This document shows positions 8,489-16,692 of a DNA stretch of 52,712 nt, in pieces. The position numbers and the translations under genes are program-made. The stretch's first letter is position 1, and the number at the start of each line of letters is the position of its first letter. Location: the NCBI GenBank assembly GCA_902768105.1, contig CACXJZ010000037.1:1-52712 (forward strand), in the 5' to 3' direction. This DNA comes from an uncultured Prevotellaceae bacterium. GTDB lineage: Bacteria; Bacteroidota; Bacteroidia; Bacteroidales; Bacteroidaceae. Under the pieces are notes generated by a model. That model was not told the origin of the DNA. It was given only the letters and a program-made list of their open reading frames with translations, and did no database searches.

Positions 8489-9669
8489 CCTCTTGCCATT
8501 TTATAGATTGCTTCCATGTCGGCAGCCTTGAGCACCTTGAGCTGGCCGCATGTGGCGGTATAGTCACGGCTGCACTTGCGCGTCATCTCCTTGATTTCCT
8601 CGTCAGTGATGTCCTTGCCAATGAGTTCCTTGATGTTGATAGGCATTCCGATGGCATGGTAGAAGCGCTCCATGGCTTCAATGCCGCGTAATGCTGTCCC
8701 CTCGGGGTCGGTAAAGTCGTTGGGCACATCCATCACATTGACGGCAAAACGTACAAAGCGGCTCAGGTTCTCGTGCATGGTGTAGCGTGCCCAACTGGGC
8801 CAGATAGCAGCCAGTCCGGCACCGTGGGTGACATCGAACATTCCGCTGAGCTCATGTTCCAGTTGGTGGGTGGCCCAGTCGTCGGCAACGCCACAGCCCG
8901 TCAGCCCGTTGTGCATCAAGCTTCCGCCCCACATAATCTGGGCACGGTAACGATAATCCTCTGGGTTCTTGAGCACAGCAAACACGGCATCCTTGATGTT
9001 GCGTAGCATGGCCTCGGCAATGTCGGTGGTAAAGTCCATGTCATCGTCCTTCGTGAAGTAACGCTCCATGGTGTGCATCATCATGTCCGTCACACCCGCT
9101 GCCGTTTGGTAGGGAGGTAGGGTAAAGGTGCGCTCGGGGTTCATAATGGCAAACTTCGGGCGCGAGAGGTTGTTGGAATAGCCGAGCTTAACATCACCGT
9201 CCTCATTGGTGATAACACTTGACTCACTCATCTCGCTGCCTGCAGCGGGAATGGTCAGTACCGCAGCTACAGGCAACATGGTCACCGGAGAGCCCTTGCC
9301 AAGATAGATGTCCCACACGTTACCTTCGTAGGGTACACCGTAGCCAATGCATTTTGATGAGTCGATGACGCTGCCGCCACCTACGGCGAGGATGAAGTCA
9401 ACACCCTCCTTGCGGCACAGCTCAATGCCTTGCTGTGCCAGCGAGAGCCTCGGGTTAGGCACAACGCCACCCAGTGTGACAAACTCCACACCGCCTGCAC
9501 GGAGCAACCCGCAAATCTTGTCGAGCAGCCCCGAACGGACGGCACTTTGTCCGCCATAATGTACCAGCACTTTCGTGCCACCATACTTCTTCACCAGACG
9601 AGCCACCTGCTCTTCTGACTCTTTGCCAAATACCACCTCTGTCGGTGCATAGTAATTAAAATCCTTCAT
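8485..9669 (-). CDS. iron-containing alcohol dehydrogenase (BdhA/YqhD type)
   Basis: A 394-residue group III alcohol dehydrogenase, NAD(P)H-linked. The GGGSVIDSSK nucleotide motif (around 96-105) and the metal-ligand region are visible: TDMMMHTMERYF and then LEHELSGMFDVTHGAGLA with its two histidines. Length and motifs match the butanol dehydrogenase/YqhD subfamily, which reduces short aldehydes, often for detoxification or redox balance. It lies 11 bases after the GH9 gene and overlaps the Gfo/Idh gene, so it is inside one operon. Confidence 0.9.
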   Translation of the reverse strand: MKDFNYYAPTEVVFGKESEEQVARLVKKYGGTKVLVHYGGQSAVRSGLLDKICGLLRAGGVEFVTLGGVVPNPRLSLAQQGIELCRKEGVDFILAVGGGSVIDSSKCIGYGVPYEGNVWDIYLGKGSPVTMLPVAAVLTIPAAGSEMSESSVITNEDGDVKLGYSNNLSRPKFAIMNPERTFTLPPYQTAAGVTDMMMHTMERYFTKDDDMDFTTDIAEAMLRNIKDAVFAVLKNPEDYRYRAQIMWGGSLMHNGLTGCGVADDWATHQLEHELSGMFDVTHGAGLAAIWPSWARYTMHENLSRFVRFAVNVMDVPNDFTDPEGTALRGIEAMERFYHAIGMPINIKELIGKDITDEEIKEMTRKCSRDYTATCGQLKVLKAADMEAIYKMARG

Positions 9670-9680
9670 GTTATTTCTTT

Positions 9681-12314
9681 TTATTTATTTTTTATGACGA
9701 TGTTCTTGAGGGCGGACCCGAAGATGATGTACTGCGTGTTGCCGGCAATGGTGCCTTCGTTCTGTCCCCACAGGAAGGGCCAGTCGTCGAAGTTCTCAAA
9801 GTGGTCAGGCTGACGGAAGAGCAGACCAGGAGCCACATTGCCCGGAATGGCAGAGAAGTCGGCGCGGTTGTTACCGTAGAACACCTGCTTCGGACGTGTA
9901 GCCCCCACGACGGCCACAAACGAGTAGTTGTGGTAGGGGTGGCAGCCGTAGAGCCAGTTTGCAACACGATAAATCTCATTCTTGCTGACAATGTCGGGGA
10001 AGTAGATGTGAGCATAGTTGACGGTAATGCCGAAGTTGAGCACCATATTCACGCCAGCCCAGTTACCCAGGCCGATAGGCACACCATAGGGATTCTGCTT
10101 GTCGAAGTCCTGAATATAGGCGTTGTACTTCTCCACATAAGGACGTAGCTTCTTCTTGTAGCCTTCGTCCATATAGGGGATGGCATCGAGAGCCGTCTGC
10201 ATGTTGCCGGCCAGCCTCAGGTCCAGGGCATCCCATATCTGTTTTTCAAAGTTGTTGAGGTACTGTCTCTCTTGTGTGGCACCGTAGAGCATCAGGTTGG
10301 TAGCCATGTCTCCAAGTTGTTCACGGTTTCTGCGGCTGCGCTCCATCAGTTCCCGGCGTTTCTTGTCTGGCTTCACAGTGGTATTGTTGTTCTCGAAGCC
10401 GTCAATCCAGTTGAAGTCCTCTTCCATCTGCCGGTTCCTGGTGGAATTACGGTTGGCGATGAGTTCTGTGGCTTCGGCCATGAGTCGCTTCGATTGGGTA
10501 AGTGCACGGTTGGCAAGGTCATCGTTGTAGCCTTTAAGTGCATGACTGGCAGCGGCAAACATGGTAGCAGCACGCAGGTCAAGTTGTGGGCTGCGGGTAG
10601 TAAAGGCCCACATGTCATCAGGTGTGCCGCTGCGACGGCCGTCGGCAGACACTTCGTATGGCTTCAGCGACGGGTCGTAGTGCAGACCGTCAGTGATTGA
10701 GGCGGCATCGCCCAGGTGATGGTAGTTGTCGAGCACGGAGTTGGAGAGCGTCTGTGCCATGTGGCCAATCTGCTCTGCCTGTGCCACGAGGTTCAGTGTA
10801 CCATGTTCAATAAATTGGAGAATGTCGGGCACGCCGTCAGGACGGTGCAGATCGACGTAGCGCTGCTGCTGGCTGACGAAGGTCTCGTCGCGCAGGGGCT
10901 TGAAGAGTTCCCAGGCACGGATAAAGTTCTGTACGACGTTGATGTTGGAACCCGTCTCAATGTCAAAGTCGCCGGCATCGAAGAATCCTCCGATGTTCAG
11001 ACCGGGAATGAGTTCATAGGGCTTATACTTTGTGTCTGTCGTCGCACCCTGGGAGTGGAGGTCGAAGTGGTCACTCTCTGGGGCCTGCAGGTAGCCCTCT
11101 TTGAACGGTTCACCGTGCCAGGTGCGATAGCCCTCTGTGACGTACATGTGGTTCATGTGGATGGGCACCCATACGTCTGTTGTGGCATCGGTAATCTTGT
11201 CATACACGTGCTCGTCAATGAGGAAGTCGTTGGACTTCGTGCTACCATATTGGATGTAATAGACTCCAGGTTCACGGACGTCAGAGAAGTCAAACTTCAC
11301 ATAATTATATTTATAATAAGGTCCCCACGACTGTATGTTGCCCCTGAAAGCCTCTTCTGTAGTGCCGTCGGCCTTGATGCGCATAAGAGTGGCAGTGGCC
11401 TGTGGCTGGTCGGTCTTGTCCAGTTCAATAACGGCAACCTTTGGTTGTTCGGGCGTGTAGCCAATCTGTGAGAAACCGATGTTTGGTTCGCGTATCCAGT
11501 TGGGAATGGCGTTCGGCTCAACAGTCCAGGTAATGACCTTGCCCGTCTTGCCCTTCGGCAGTTCGCTACGCAGCACGAACCAGCCGTTTTGTGCCAACAT
11601 TCGTCCGTCGTAGAGCATGAGTTCGGCATCGTCGCTGCTGATGCTGATCATACGTTCTGGAGCGTCGGTCGCCATGATGATGCGGTGGCCGGTCTCCAAT
11701 GGCAGCGGATCGACGAATCGGCCTGTACCACGGTCGTCATAGGTACGGAAACCCTTGAACTGACGAGGCTTCTCACTGTTCGGACGGGTAATGGTCTGAC
11801 TGGTGGCGTAACGTGGGAAACGGTTCTGCCGACCATCCATCAGGAAGGTCTTGAGCCAGTATTGTGAAGGGAGAAACTCCAGGTTGAAGCCGGCGTCGCC
11901 TGCCAATGCCTCGGGCACGGGCTTGTCTAACCAGACAGCAATCTCCACAGCTTTGCCCTTGGCCGTCACTACCACGCGACTGTCGAAATCGTAGTCGTCG
12001 TAGCGCATGGCCACCTCGATGCTGCCGTTCTCACGGTTGACCTTTCGGCTGGTCATCTTCGGCACCAGGTCCCACTGCTCCGGTGTTTTGTTCAGACGTA
12101 CGGCACCTCCTTGTATGGTACGCACCCCGTGATGGATAATCTCGATGCCCGAATTCTTCTCGTCGTTGAATCCTCCGTTGAAGCTATTGCTGAACACCAA
12201 TACGTTGACACCTTGCCGCTCGAAGTAGTCGCGGTCATTGAGCTTTAAGTCTTGTGCTTGACTGGCAGTCCCTGCAGTCAGCAGCGTCGTTAGTAGTAAA
12301 AGTACCTGTTTCAT
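9681..12314 (-). CDS. glycoside hydrolase family 9 protein with N-terminal Ig-like domain
   Basis: An 877-residue exported enzyme with signal peptide MKQVLLLLTTLLTAGTASQA. An N-terminal region of about 280 residues precedes a CelD-N Ig-like domain (NIGFSQIGYTPEQPKVAVIE to about 370). The GH9 (alpha/alpha)6 barrel then begins near 430. GGFFDAGDFD (about 443-452) carries the two family aspartates, GCHPYHNYSFV the conserved His region, and WGQNEGTI near 850 the catalytic acid Glu. GH9 enzymes cut beta-1,4-glucans or related glycans; whether this one is endo- or exo-acting is not readable. It ends soon after the catalytic Glu with no sorting domain, so it is probably periplasmic. It lies 3 bases after the SDR gene. 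Confidence 0.85.
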   Translation of the reverse strand: MKQVLLLLTTLLTAGTASQAQDLKLNDRDYFERQGVNVLVFSNSFNGGFNDEKNSGIEIIHHGVRTIQGGAVRLNKTPEQWDLVPKMTSRKVNRENGSIEVAMRYDDYDFDSRVVVTAKGKAVEIAVWLDKPVPEALAGDAGFNLEFLPSQYWLKTFLMDGRQNRFPRYATSQTITRPNSEKPRQFKGFRTYDDRGTGRFVDPLPLETGHRIIMATDAPERMISISSDDAELMLYDGRMLAQNGWFVLRSELPKGKTGKVITWTVEPNAIPNWIREPNIGFSQIGYTPEQPKVAVIELDKTDQPQATATLMRIKADGTTEEAFRGNIQSWGPYYKYNYVKFDFSDVREPGVYYIQYGSTKSNDFLIDEHVYDKITDATTDVWVPIHMNHMYVTEGYRTWHGEPFKEGYLQAPESDHFDLHSQGATTDTKYKPYELIPGLNIGGFFDAGDFDIETGSNINVVQNFIRAWELFKPLRDETFVSQQQRYVDLHRPDGVPDILQFIEHGTLNLVAQAEQIGHMAQTLSNSVLDNYHHLGDAASITDGLHYDPSLKPYEVSADGRRSGTPDDMWAFTTRSPQLDLRAATMFAAASHALKGYNDDLANRALTQSKRLMAEATELIANRNSTRNRQMEEDFNWIDGFENNNTTVKPDKKRRELMERSRRNREQLGDMATNLMLYGATQERQYLNNFEKQIWDALDLRLAGNMQTALDAIPYMDEGYKKKLRPYVEKYNAYIQDFDKQNPYGVPIGLGNWAGVNMVLNFGITVNYAHIYFPDIVSKNEIYRVANWLYGCHPYHNYSFVAVVGATRPKQVFYGNNRADFSAIPGNVAPGLLFRQPDHFENFDDWPFLWGQNEGTIAGNTQYIIFGSALKNIVIKNK

Positions 12315-12317
12315 TTT

Positions 12318-13340
12318 TTATCCTGTGATTATACGTTTAGCCTGTTCTTGTGCTTCTATGATGCGGTCACACCATTCGTCAAACTCCGGGTCTTCTGTTT
12401 GTAGTTCCGGATGTTCCAGCAGATAGGCCACACAGTGGCGTACACCCTCGTCGAATCGTGTGGTAGCCTGAAAACCTGGAACGGCACGTTTCAGTTTCGT
12501 GCAGTCGAATATTACCGTGACCGACTTATCGCCCAGGAGATTTCCCGTAAAGTCCCACTCCTTTGGAGCCACAGCGGCAAGGAAGTCTGAGGCGACGTGA
12601 TAGAGTTGCGGGGTCACGTGTAGTGCTTTTCCAACACACTCATATATCTGGTTCCACGTGAGCTGCTCGTCACTCATCACCTGAAACGCTTCGCCAATAG
12701 CCTTCGGGTTGCCCAGTAGCCCGATGAAACCACGTGCAAAGTCTTCATTCCATGTGAGCGTCCAAAGCGAGCTGCCGTCACCCTGCACTAGGACGGGCTT
12801 CCCTTCCGTCATGCGCTTCAGCACGGGCCAGCAGCCTTGGGGGCTGTGGATACTGAGTGGTACGCTGCGCTCACAATAGGTATGACTGGGACGGACAATG
12901 GTCACAGGAAACCCGTTCGTACGGTATTCCTGCATCAGCAGTCCCTCACATGCTATTTTGTTACGTGAATATTCCCAGTAGGGATTGGCAAGCGTGGTTC
13001 CCTCCGTAATGACATGATTGGCCGCTGGCTTGTTGTAGGCTGAAGCTGAGCTGATATAGACATACTGGCGGGTGCGCCCCTTGAAGAGCCTGATGTCACG
13101 CTCTACTTGCGAGGGTACAAAGCCGATAAACTCGCAGACGGCATCAAACTGCTCGTCGCCAAGTAGCTGTAGCACGGTGTCGGTATCGTCAATGTCGGCA
13201 ATAATCTGTTTTACACTGGTGGGGACCTCGTTTTTGCGCGTACCACGATTCAGTAGCCACAGATCGTGACCGTCTTCTGCTAACATTCTGGTGATGGCAC
13301 TGCTGATAGTGCCCGTTCCACCGATTAATAAAATCCTCAT
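12318..13340 (-). CDS. NAD-dependent epimerase/dehydratase (atypical SDR)
   Basis: A 340-residue Rossmann protein. The N-terminal loop is GGTGTISSAI, and the active site probably lies in VYISSASAYNKP with YSRNK further on. It resembles the atypical SDR group that includes CSP41-like proteins. It probably modifies a sugar nucleotide or related substrate, which cannot be assigned. It is the first gene of the minus-strand cluster SDR, GH9, alcohol dehydrogenase, Gfo/Idh, M16, and follows a TATATTTG box at 13376-13369. Confidence 0.8.
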   Translation of the reverse strand: MRILLIGGTGTISSAITRMLAEDGHDLWLLNRGTRKNEVPTSVKQIIADIDDTDTVLQLLGDEQFDAVCEFIGFVPSQVERDIRLFKGRTRQYVYISSASAYNKPAANHVITEGTTLANPYWEYSRNKIACEGLLMQEYRTNGFPVTIVRPSHTYCERSVPLSIHSPQGCWPVLKRMTEGKPVLVQGDGSSLWTLTWNEDFARGFIGLLGNPKAIGEAFQVMSDEQLTWNQIYECVGKALHVTPQLYHVASDFLAAVAPKEWDFTGNLLGDKSVTVIFDCTKLKRAVPGFQATTRFDEGVRHCVAYLLEHPELQTEDPEFDEWCDRIIEAQEQAKRIITG

Positions 13341-13368
13341 ATTTGTAATAGTAACTGCTTTTATGATG

Positions 13369-13376
13369 CAAATATA
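13369..13376 (-). promoter_or_regulatory. -7 box (TATATTTG) for the SDR/GH9 operon
   Basis: Minus-strand TATATTTG, 28 bases before ATG 13340. No good TTG is seen 19-20 bases upstream, so the promoter may need an activator or be weak. Confidence 0.5.
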
Positions 13377-13435
13377 ACAGGAAAGTCAAAAACGTGTTAT
13401 TTGAATTAAAGAATGTTAACAACCTCGCGGCAAAA

Positions 13436-13447
13436 GCAACGCGTTGC
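13436..13447. promoter_or_regulatory. 12-bp palindrome, candidate LacI-type operator
   Basis: GCAACGCGTTGC is a perfect palindrome with a central CG, the shape of LacI-family operators. It lies between the SDR operon promoter and the decayed lacI-type gene, so either could have been its target. Confidence 0.4.
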
Positions 13448-13472
13448 GTACGGTTTTTTGTGCAGAAACTTG

Positions 13473-13501
13473 TTGTGGATTATTGGTTTTGTTTACTTTT
13501 G
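13473..13501 (+). promoter_or_regulatory. promoter of the decayed lacI-type gene
   Basis: TTG (13473-13475) and TACTTTTG (13494-13501) with 18 bases between them, just before the lost start region of the regulator. Confidence 0.5.
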
Positions 13502-13503
13502 CA

Positions 13504-14117
13504 ATGTACCAAAATTATACCATATTGACATTGCCTAGATGCTGGGCGTAAATGTCTCTACGGTATCCAGGGCACTGAAGGGGTTGCCGGGTGTCAGTAC
13601 AGAGCTAAAGAAGAAGATTGAGCAGGTAGCCAGGAACCGAGGCTACCGGCCAAATCCCTTTGCCATGAGTCTTCGGTATAATACGACCCGCACGATAGGA
13701 ATCATTGTTCCCGACATGGCGTTCAGCCATTATGCGCACATCGTGAAGTGGATTGTCTCGAAGGCCCGGGAGAATGGCTATATGTGTATTGTAACTGATT
13801 CCGGCGATACTTATAGCAGTGAGGTGGATTGCGTGGAGTGTCTGCTGAATATGCATGTGGAGGGCGTAGTCATGTGTCTTTCGCAGGAGACGACCGATTA
13901 TTCCCACCTGGAGCGGTTGAAGAGCCGGCATGTGCCAGTTGTGCTGTTCGACAGGATAGCCGATGCAGACTACCCCTCGGTAAGCACGAACGATGTGGAG
14001 ATTGCCCGCCAGACCTTTTTGCTGTGGCACGACCTGCTCAATGGAAGCGAGAGCGTGAAAAGCATCGTCATCAACTCACAACTGAACATCAGGGACAGCA
14101 CGCGAAATAATTTCTGA
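13504..14117 (+). pseudogene. LacI-family transcriptional regulator, inactivated
   Basis: A helix-turn-helix of LacI type is plain (LGVNVSTVSRALKGLPGVST), followed by the hinge and the start of the sugar-binding domain (RTIGIIVPDMAFSHYAHIV, VSTNDVEIARQ). In the same frame the codons just before ATG 13539 read D-I-A-stop (GAC ATT GCC TAG), exactly where the family has DIAxxLGV, so an in-frame TAG breaks the first helix. No start codon is in frame upstream; the ATG at 13504 is in another frame. The protein also ends after about 190 residues, against about 340 for the family, soon after the VSTND strand. A product from ATG 13539 would lack helix 1 and half the effector domain. It probably once controlled the GH9 cluster or the neighbouring kinase. 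Confidence 0.8.
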
Positions 14118-14146
14118 TTTCCTTTGCATTTCTCTCTCTCTTATTG

Positions 14147-14320
14147 TAACTTTGCGCTTTGCAAGCGCGAAATTTCTTCGTCTCGGCAAAAAAAGAAACA
14201 AGTTTCTTTGTTTTGCACTCAACTTTTCGTAACTTTGCGACAAAAGTCGCGAACTTACCCCGTCTCGGCAAAAAAAGAAACAAGTTTTTTTGTTTTGCTC
14301 TCAACTTTTCGTAACTTTGC
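14147..14320 (+). repeat. tandem promoter-hairpin modules, two complete copies
   Basis: TAACTTTGC occurs at 14147, 14230 and 14312 (periods 83 and 82). After each of the first two boxes comes a short hairpin (GCGCTT tgc AAGCGC at 14154-14168; GCGAC aaaa GTCGC at 14237-14250). Then follow CGAA, GTCTCGGC, an AT-rich palindrome on AAAGAAAC/GTTTCTTT, CTCAACTTTTCG and the next box. The third box serves the PfkB gene. The two copies are close to identical from GTCTCGG to the box, yet the short stems differ and still pair. Confidence 0.8.
14289..14319 (+). promoter_or_regulatory. promoter of the PfkB kinase gene
   Basis: TTTG (14289-14292), 19 bases, TAACTTTG (14312-14319), 15 bases before ATG 14335. 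Confidence 0.75.
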
Positions 14321-14334
14321 AAAAAATTAAAGCT

Positions 14335-15273
14335 ATGCGAAAAGTTATTGGAATAGGAGAGACCGTGCTCGACATCATCTTTCAGGGTGACCAGCCGGTA
14401 AGTGCAGTGCCTGGTGGCTCCACTTATAATGCCATTATCTCGTTGGGACGATCGGGCGTGAATGCCACGTTTATCAGTGAGACGGGAAACGACCGCGTGG
14501 GGCGTCGCATCATCAGCTTCCTGGAGGAAAATCATGTGGATTCATCGAACGTCAACGTCTATCAGGAGTCGAAGTCACCCCTCTCGCTGGCCTTCCTCAA
14601 CGAGCAGAACGATGCGGAGTACATCTTCTATAAGGACCATCCCAGCGATCGCCTCGATTTCTCTTATCCCGAGGTGAACGAGGACGATATTGTGCTCTTC
14701 GGCAGCTACTACGCCCTGAACCCGGTCATCCGGCCGCAGGTGCTGGGCTTTCTGCAGTATGCCCATCAGCGTGGTGCCATTCTCTACTACGACGTCAATT
14801 TCCGTTCGTCGCATCAGCATGAGGTTGTGAAGCTGACGGCCAACTTCCTGGAGAACCTGGAGCTGGCGGATATCGTGCGCGGCAGCCACGAGGACTTCGA
14901 TGTGATGTTCCATACAACGGATACCGACACCGTCTATCGTTCGCAAATCTCCTTCTACTGCAAGAAGTTTATCTGTACGCGGGGCAACGAACCGATTGAC
15001 CTGCGTGCCGAGGACGGATTCAAGAAACAGTACAGCGTGCAGTCGGTGAAAACCGTCAGCACCATCGGGGCTGGCGATAACTTCAATGCCGGTTTCATCT
15101 ATGGGTTGCTCCGACAGGGCATCACGCGTAGCATGATGGAGAAGGGACTTACTGAAGAGCAGTGGGACGGACTCATCAGCTCCGCCCAGCGTTTCTCTGC
15201 CGAGGTCTGTCAAACCATCAACAACTACGTGTCGCCTGAGTTTGGCCGTGCTATGGCTGAGAGCTTCTTATGA
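14335..15273 (+). CDS. PfkB-family carbohydrate kinase (fructokinase-like)
   Basis: A 312-residue ribokinase/PfkB kinase that phosphorylates a sugar with ATP in the cytoplasm. The N-terminal PGGSTYNAIISLGRSG matches PfkB signature 1. TIGAGDNFNAGF near residue 240 is the anion hole with the catalytic Asp (signature 2, usually DTxGAGD, here STIGAGD). The start is placed at 14335 (MRKVIGIGETVLD) because the longer frame from 14290 runs through the repeat and promoter. The last 23 bases overlap the convergent LOG gene. Fructose is the likeliest substrate by family resemblance. Confidence 0.88.
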   Translation: MRKVIGIGETVLDIIFQGDQPVSAVPGGSTYNAIISLGRSGVNATFISETGNDRVGRRIISFLEENHVDSSNVNVYQESKSPLSLAFLNEQNDAEYIFYKDHPSDRLDFSYPEVNEDDIVLFGSYYALNPVIRPQVLGFLQYAHQRGAILYYDVNFRSSHQHEVVKLTANFLENLELADIVRGSHEDFDVMFHTTDTDTVYRSQISFYCKKFICTRGNEPIDLRAEDGFKKQYSVQSVKTVSTIGAGDNFNAGFIYGLLRQGITRSMMEKGLTEEQWDGLISSAQRFSAEVCQTINNYVSPEFGRAMAESFL

Positions 15274-15793
15274 AACCCGTGATTTCATCGAGGTTTTTTG
15301 CTTCTTTGATGTAGTCCTGCCAGCGCCCGCGCACCACGCCCTTCGCCTGCAGATCGTCAAGTAAGGCGATGAGGCTGTCCCAAAAGCCCTTCATATTGTA
15401 AAGTATGAGGGGCTTTTCGTGATAACCGATGGTAGCTGAGGCCACAACAGTAAAGATTTCATCGAGCGTTCCCAGTCCGCCAGGCAGGGCGATGAACACG
15501 TCGCTCATGTCCTGCATCAACTGCTTGCGGTCGCTGAGGTTGTCGCAGGGGATGTCCACATCCACATAGTCACTCATACGCCCCTTCTTCTCAATGATGG
15601 TGGGAATGATGCCGATAGTCTGTCCGCCAGCCTCCTTCGTGGCCTTGGCCACACACTCCATCAGTCCCATGTTCACACCTCCATACACGATGGAATGGCC
15701 GTTTTCTGCTGCCCAACGGCCCAGTTCTTCCGTTAAAGTGAAGAACTCCTCGTCAATCTGCCTGTTGGCAGAACAAAACACACATATTTTCAT
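15251..15793 (-). CDS. LOG family protein (TIGR00730)
   Basis: A 180-residue protein with the PGGLGTLDEIF signature (PGGxGTxxE) of the LOG/'lysine decarboxylase-like' family. Studied members are nucleoside 5'-monophosphate phosphoribohydrolases that release the base. The GGVNMGLMECVAKA loop is also present. The start is ATG 15793 (MKICVFCSANRQ), the conserved family N-terminus. A TACCTTTG box ends only 5 bases upstream, so the mRNA may be leaderless. It converges on and overlaps the kinase gene. Confidence 0.85.
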   Translation of the reverse strand: MKICVFCSANRQIDEEFFTLTEELGRWAAENGHSIVYGGVNMGLMECVAKATKEAGGQTIGIIPTIIEKKGRMSDYVDVDIPCDNLSDRKQLMQDMSDVFIALPGGLGTLDEIFTVVASATIGYHEKPLILYNMKGFWDSLIALLDDLQAKGVVRGRWQDYIKEAKNLDEITGFIRSSQP

Positions 15794-15798
15794 GCCGA

Positions 15799-15829
15799 CA
15801 AAGGTACGATTAAGTGAGGACAATACAAA
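15799..15829 (-). promoter_or_regulatory. promoter of the LOG gene
   Basis: Minus-strand TTTG (15829-15826), 19 bases, TACCTTTG (15806-15799). The -33 element lies in the right arm of the AT palindrome of the module. Confidence 0.75.
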
Positions 15830-15930
15830 ACAAAAATCAGAATTTTTGTTTTTATTGTCGAGCGTAAGCGCTCGGCTCTGCCGCTTTGTACCTTCAGGTT
15901 AAAGAACCTTCGACCGTCAGGTCAAAGTTA
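15799..15930 (-). repeat. promoter-hairpin module, longer variant
   Basis: Minus strand: TAACTTTG (15930-15923), stem TTTGACC tgac GGTCGAA, an extra hairpin around AACCTGAAGGTA, CTCG, then a palindrome with AAAACAAAAAT and its complement, CTCACTTAATCG, then TACCTTTG (15806-15799). Same order of parts as at 14147-14320 but different sequence and 124 bases between boxes. Confidence 0.7.
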
Positions 15931-15961
15931 CGATTAAGTGAGTAAAACGCAAGTTCCTTCG

Positions 15962-16009
15962 ACTGTAAAGACCTCACGCGGGGACATTCCCACGTGAGGT
16001 CTTTACAGT
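15962..16009 (-). terminator. strong hairpin after the amidase gene
   Basis: Perfect 17-bp stem, ACTGTAAAGACCTCACG (15962-15978) with its complement (15993-16009), loop of 14. The outer arm touches the amidase stop codon. There is no clear T-run; it may end or stabilise the transcript. Confidence 0.65.
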
Positions 16010-16416
16010 TAGATACCGCTATACTCCTTCGCATCGAAGCAAGGACAGGCCTTGCGGACGTTTGGCAGGTCGCGATGACCGAGAATCAGGGCATTAGGAT
16101 AGTCGAGCTTCAGCGTACAGAGCAGCATCAGGAGCGTGCGCTTCTGCGCCAGCGTCCGCGTGTCGGCATAATCGCCCTTTTCATCGAGTCCGCCCTCGTA
16201 GCAGACGCCCAGCGAGTGCTTGTTGTAACCCTTGGCGTGGGCCCCGACGAGGTTCTCGTGACGCGTCTGGTACAGCCGTCCGTCGCGTGTGATATAGTAG
16301 TGGTAGCCGGTGTAGCCGAAGCGCTTGGCGTGGTCGGCAATGAGCGTCTCCACCGGATATGGCCGGTTGCAGCGCGTCGCTGAGCAGTGTATTACGATCA
16401 GGTCTATTCTTCGCAT
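16009..16416 (-). CDS. N-acetylmuramoyl-L-alanine amidase (Amidase_2)
   Basis: A 135-residue zinc amidase that cleaves the bond between muramic acid and L-Ala. IVIHCSATR carries the first zinc His, HYYITRDGRLYQTRHENLVGAHA the second His region, and LGHRDLPNVRKACPCFD the third His and the Cys ligand. There is no signal peptide, as in phage-type endolysins. The start is ATG 16416 (MRRIDLIVIHCS); the longer frame is not family-like. It is the last gene of the VapE, DUF4248, HU, smalltalk, amidase set, an arrangement seen across Bacteroidetes and of unknown purpose. Confidence 0.9.
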   Translation of the reverse strand: MRRIDLIVIHCSATRCNRPYPVETLIADHAKRFGYTGYHYYITRDGRLYQTRHENLVGAHAKGYNKHSLGVCYEGGLDEKGDYADTRTLAQKRTLLMLLCTLKLDYPNALILGHRDLPNVRKACPCFDAKEYSGI

Positions 16417-16461
16417 GTTCTTTAGTGTATCGTGAAAAGTGAAGAATTTGCTACCGCACAA

Positions 16462-16557
16462 TTAGCTTCTGCAGGACTGCACTAGGAAGGTGCTGGCTGC
16501 TGCGGTGAGTACGGTGATGATGAACTGAATGATGGTTTTCCACTTTTGCTGTTTCAT
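16462..16557 (-). CDS. smalltalk protein
   Basis: A 31-residue peptide beginning MKQQKWKTIIQFIITVLTAA and ending QSCRS. It has a basic start, one hydrophobic helix of about 17 residues and a Cys near the end. This matches the 'smalltalk' family, tiny membrane-seeking peptides found next to the HU-like and amidase genes of this cassette. The position, 45 bases upstream of the amidase start, is the expected one. Function unknown; a holin-like role beside an amidase is possible but unproven. Confidence 0.8.
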   Translation of the reverse strand: MKQQKWKTIIQFIITVLTAAASTFLVQSCRS

Positions 16558-16597
16558 AATTAGTTTACTGTTTATTGTTTACTGTTTACTGTTTGGT

Positions 16598-16638
16598 TTT
16601 AAAGTTCCCCCTCTTTTTGGAGGGGGTTAGGGGGAGGC
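16598..16638 (+). repeat. GC-rich hairpin repeat, copy A (downstream of HU gene)
   Basis: Begins TTTAAAGTTCCCCCTC, then a T5 loop and GGAGGGGG, then TTAGGGGGAGGC. It is almost identical to 17248-17289 (only two bases differ, TT for CC). Next to it lie a second hairpin (CCTCCCC ttaaca GGGGAGG) and a short-word tandem (TTTACTG repeated, 16563-16593). Confidence 0.8.
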
Positions 16639-16692
16639 CTCCCCTCTGCTTTAAGCCTCCCCTTAACAGGGGAGGTTTGGAGGGGTCTGGGG

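Noticed and set aside
14147-14320. Tandem 82-base units taken as a CRISPR array
   Set aside because: The repeats are too few and too long, each carries promoter boxes, there are no unique spacers of constant length, and no cas genes are near.
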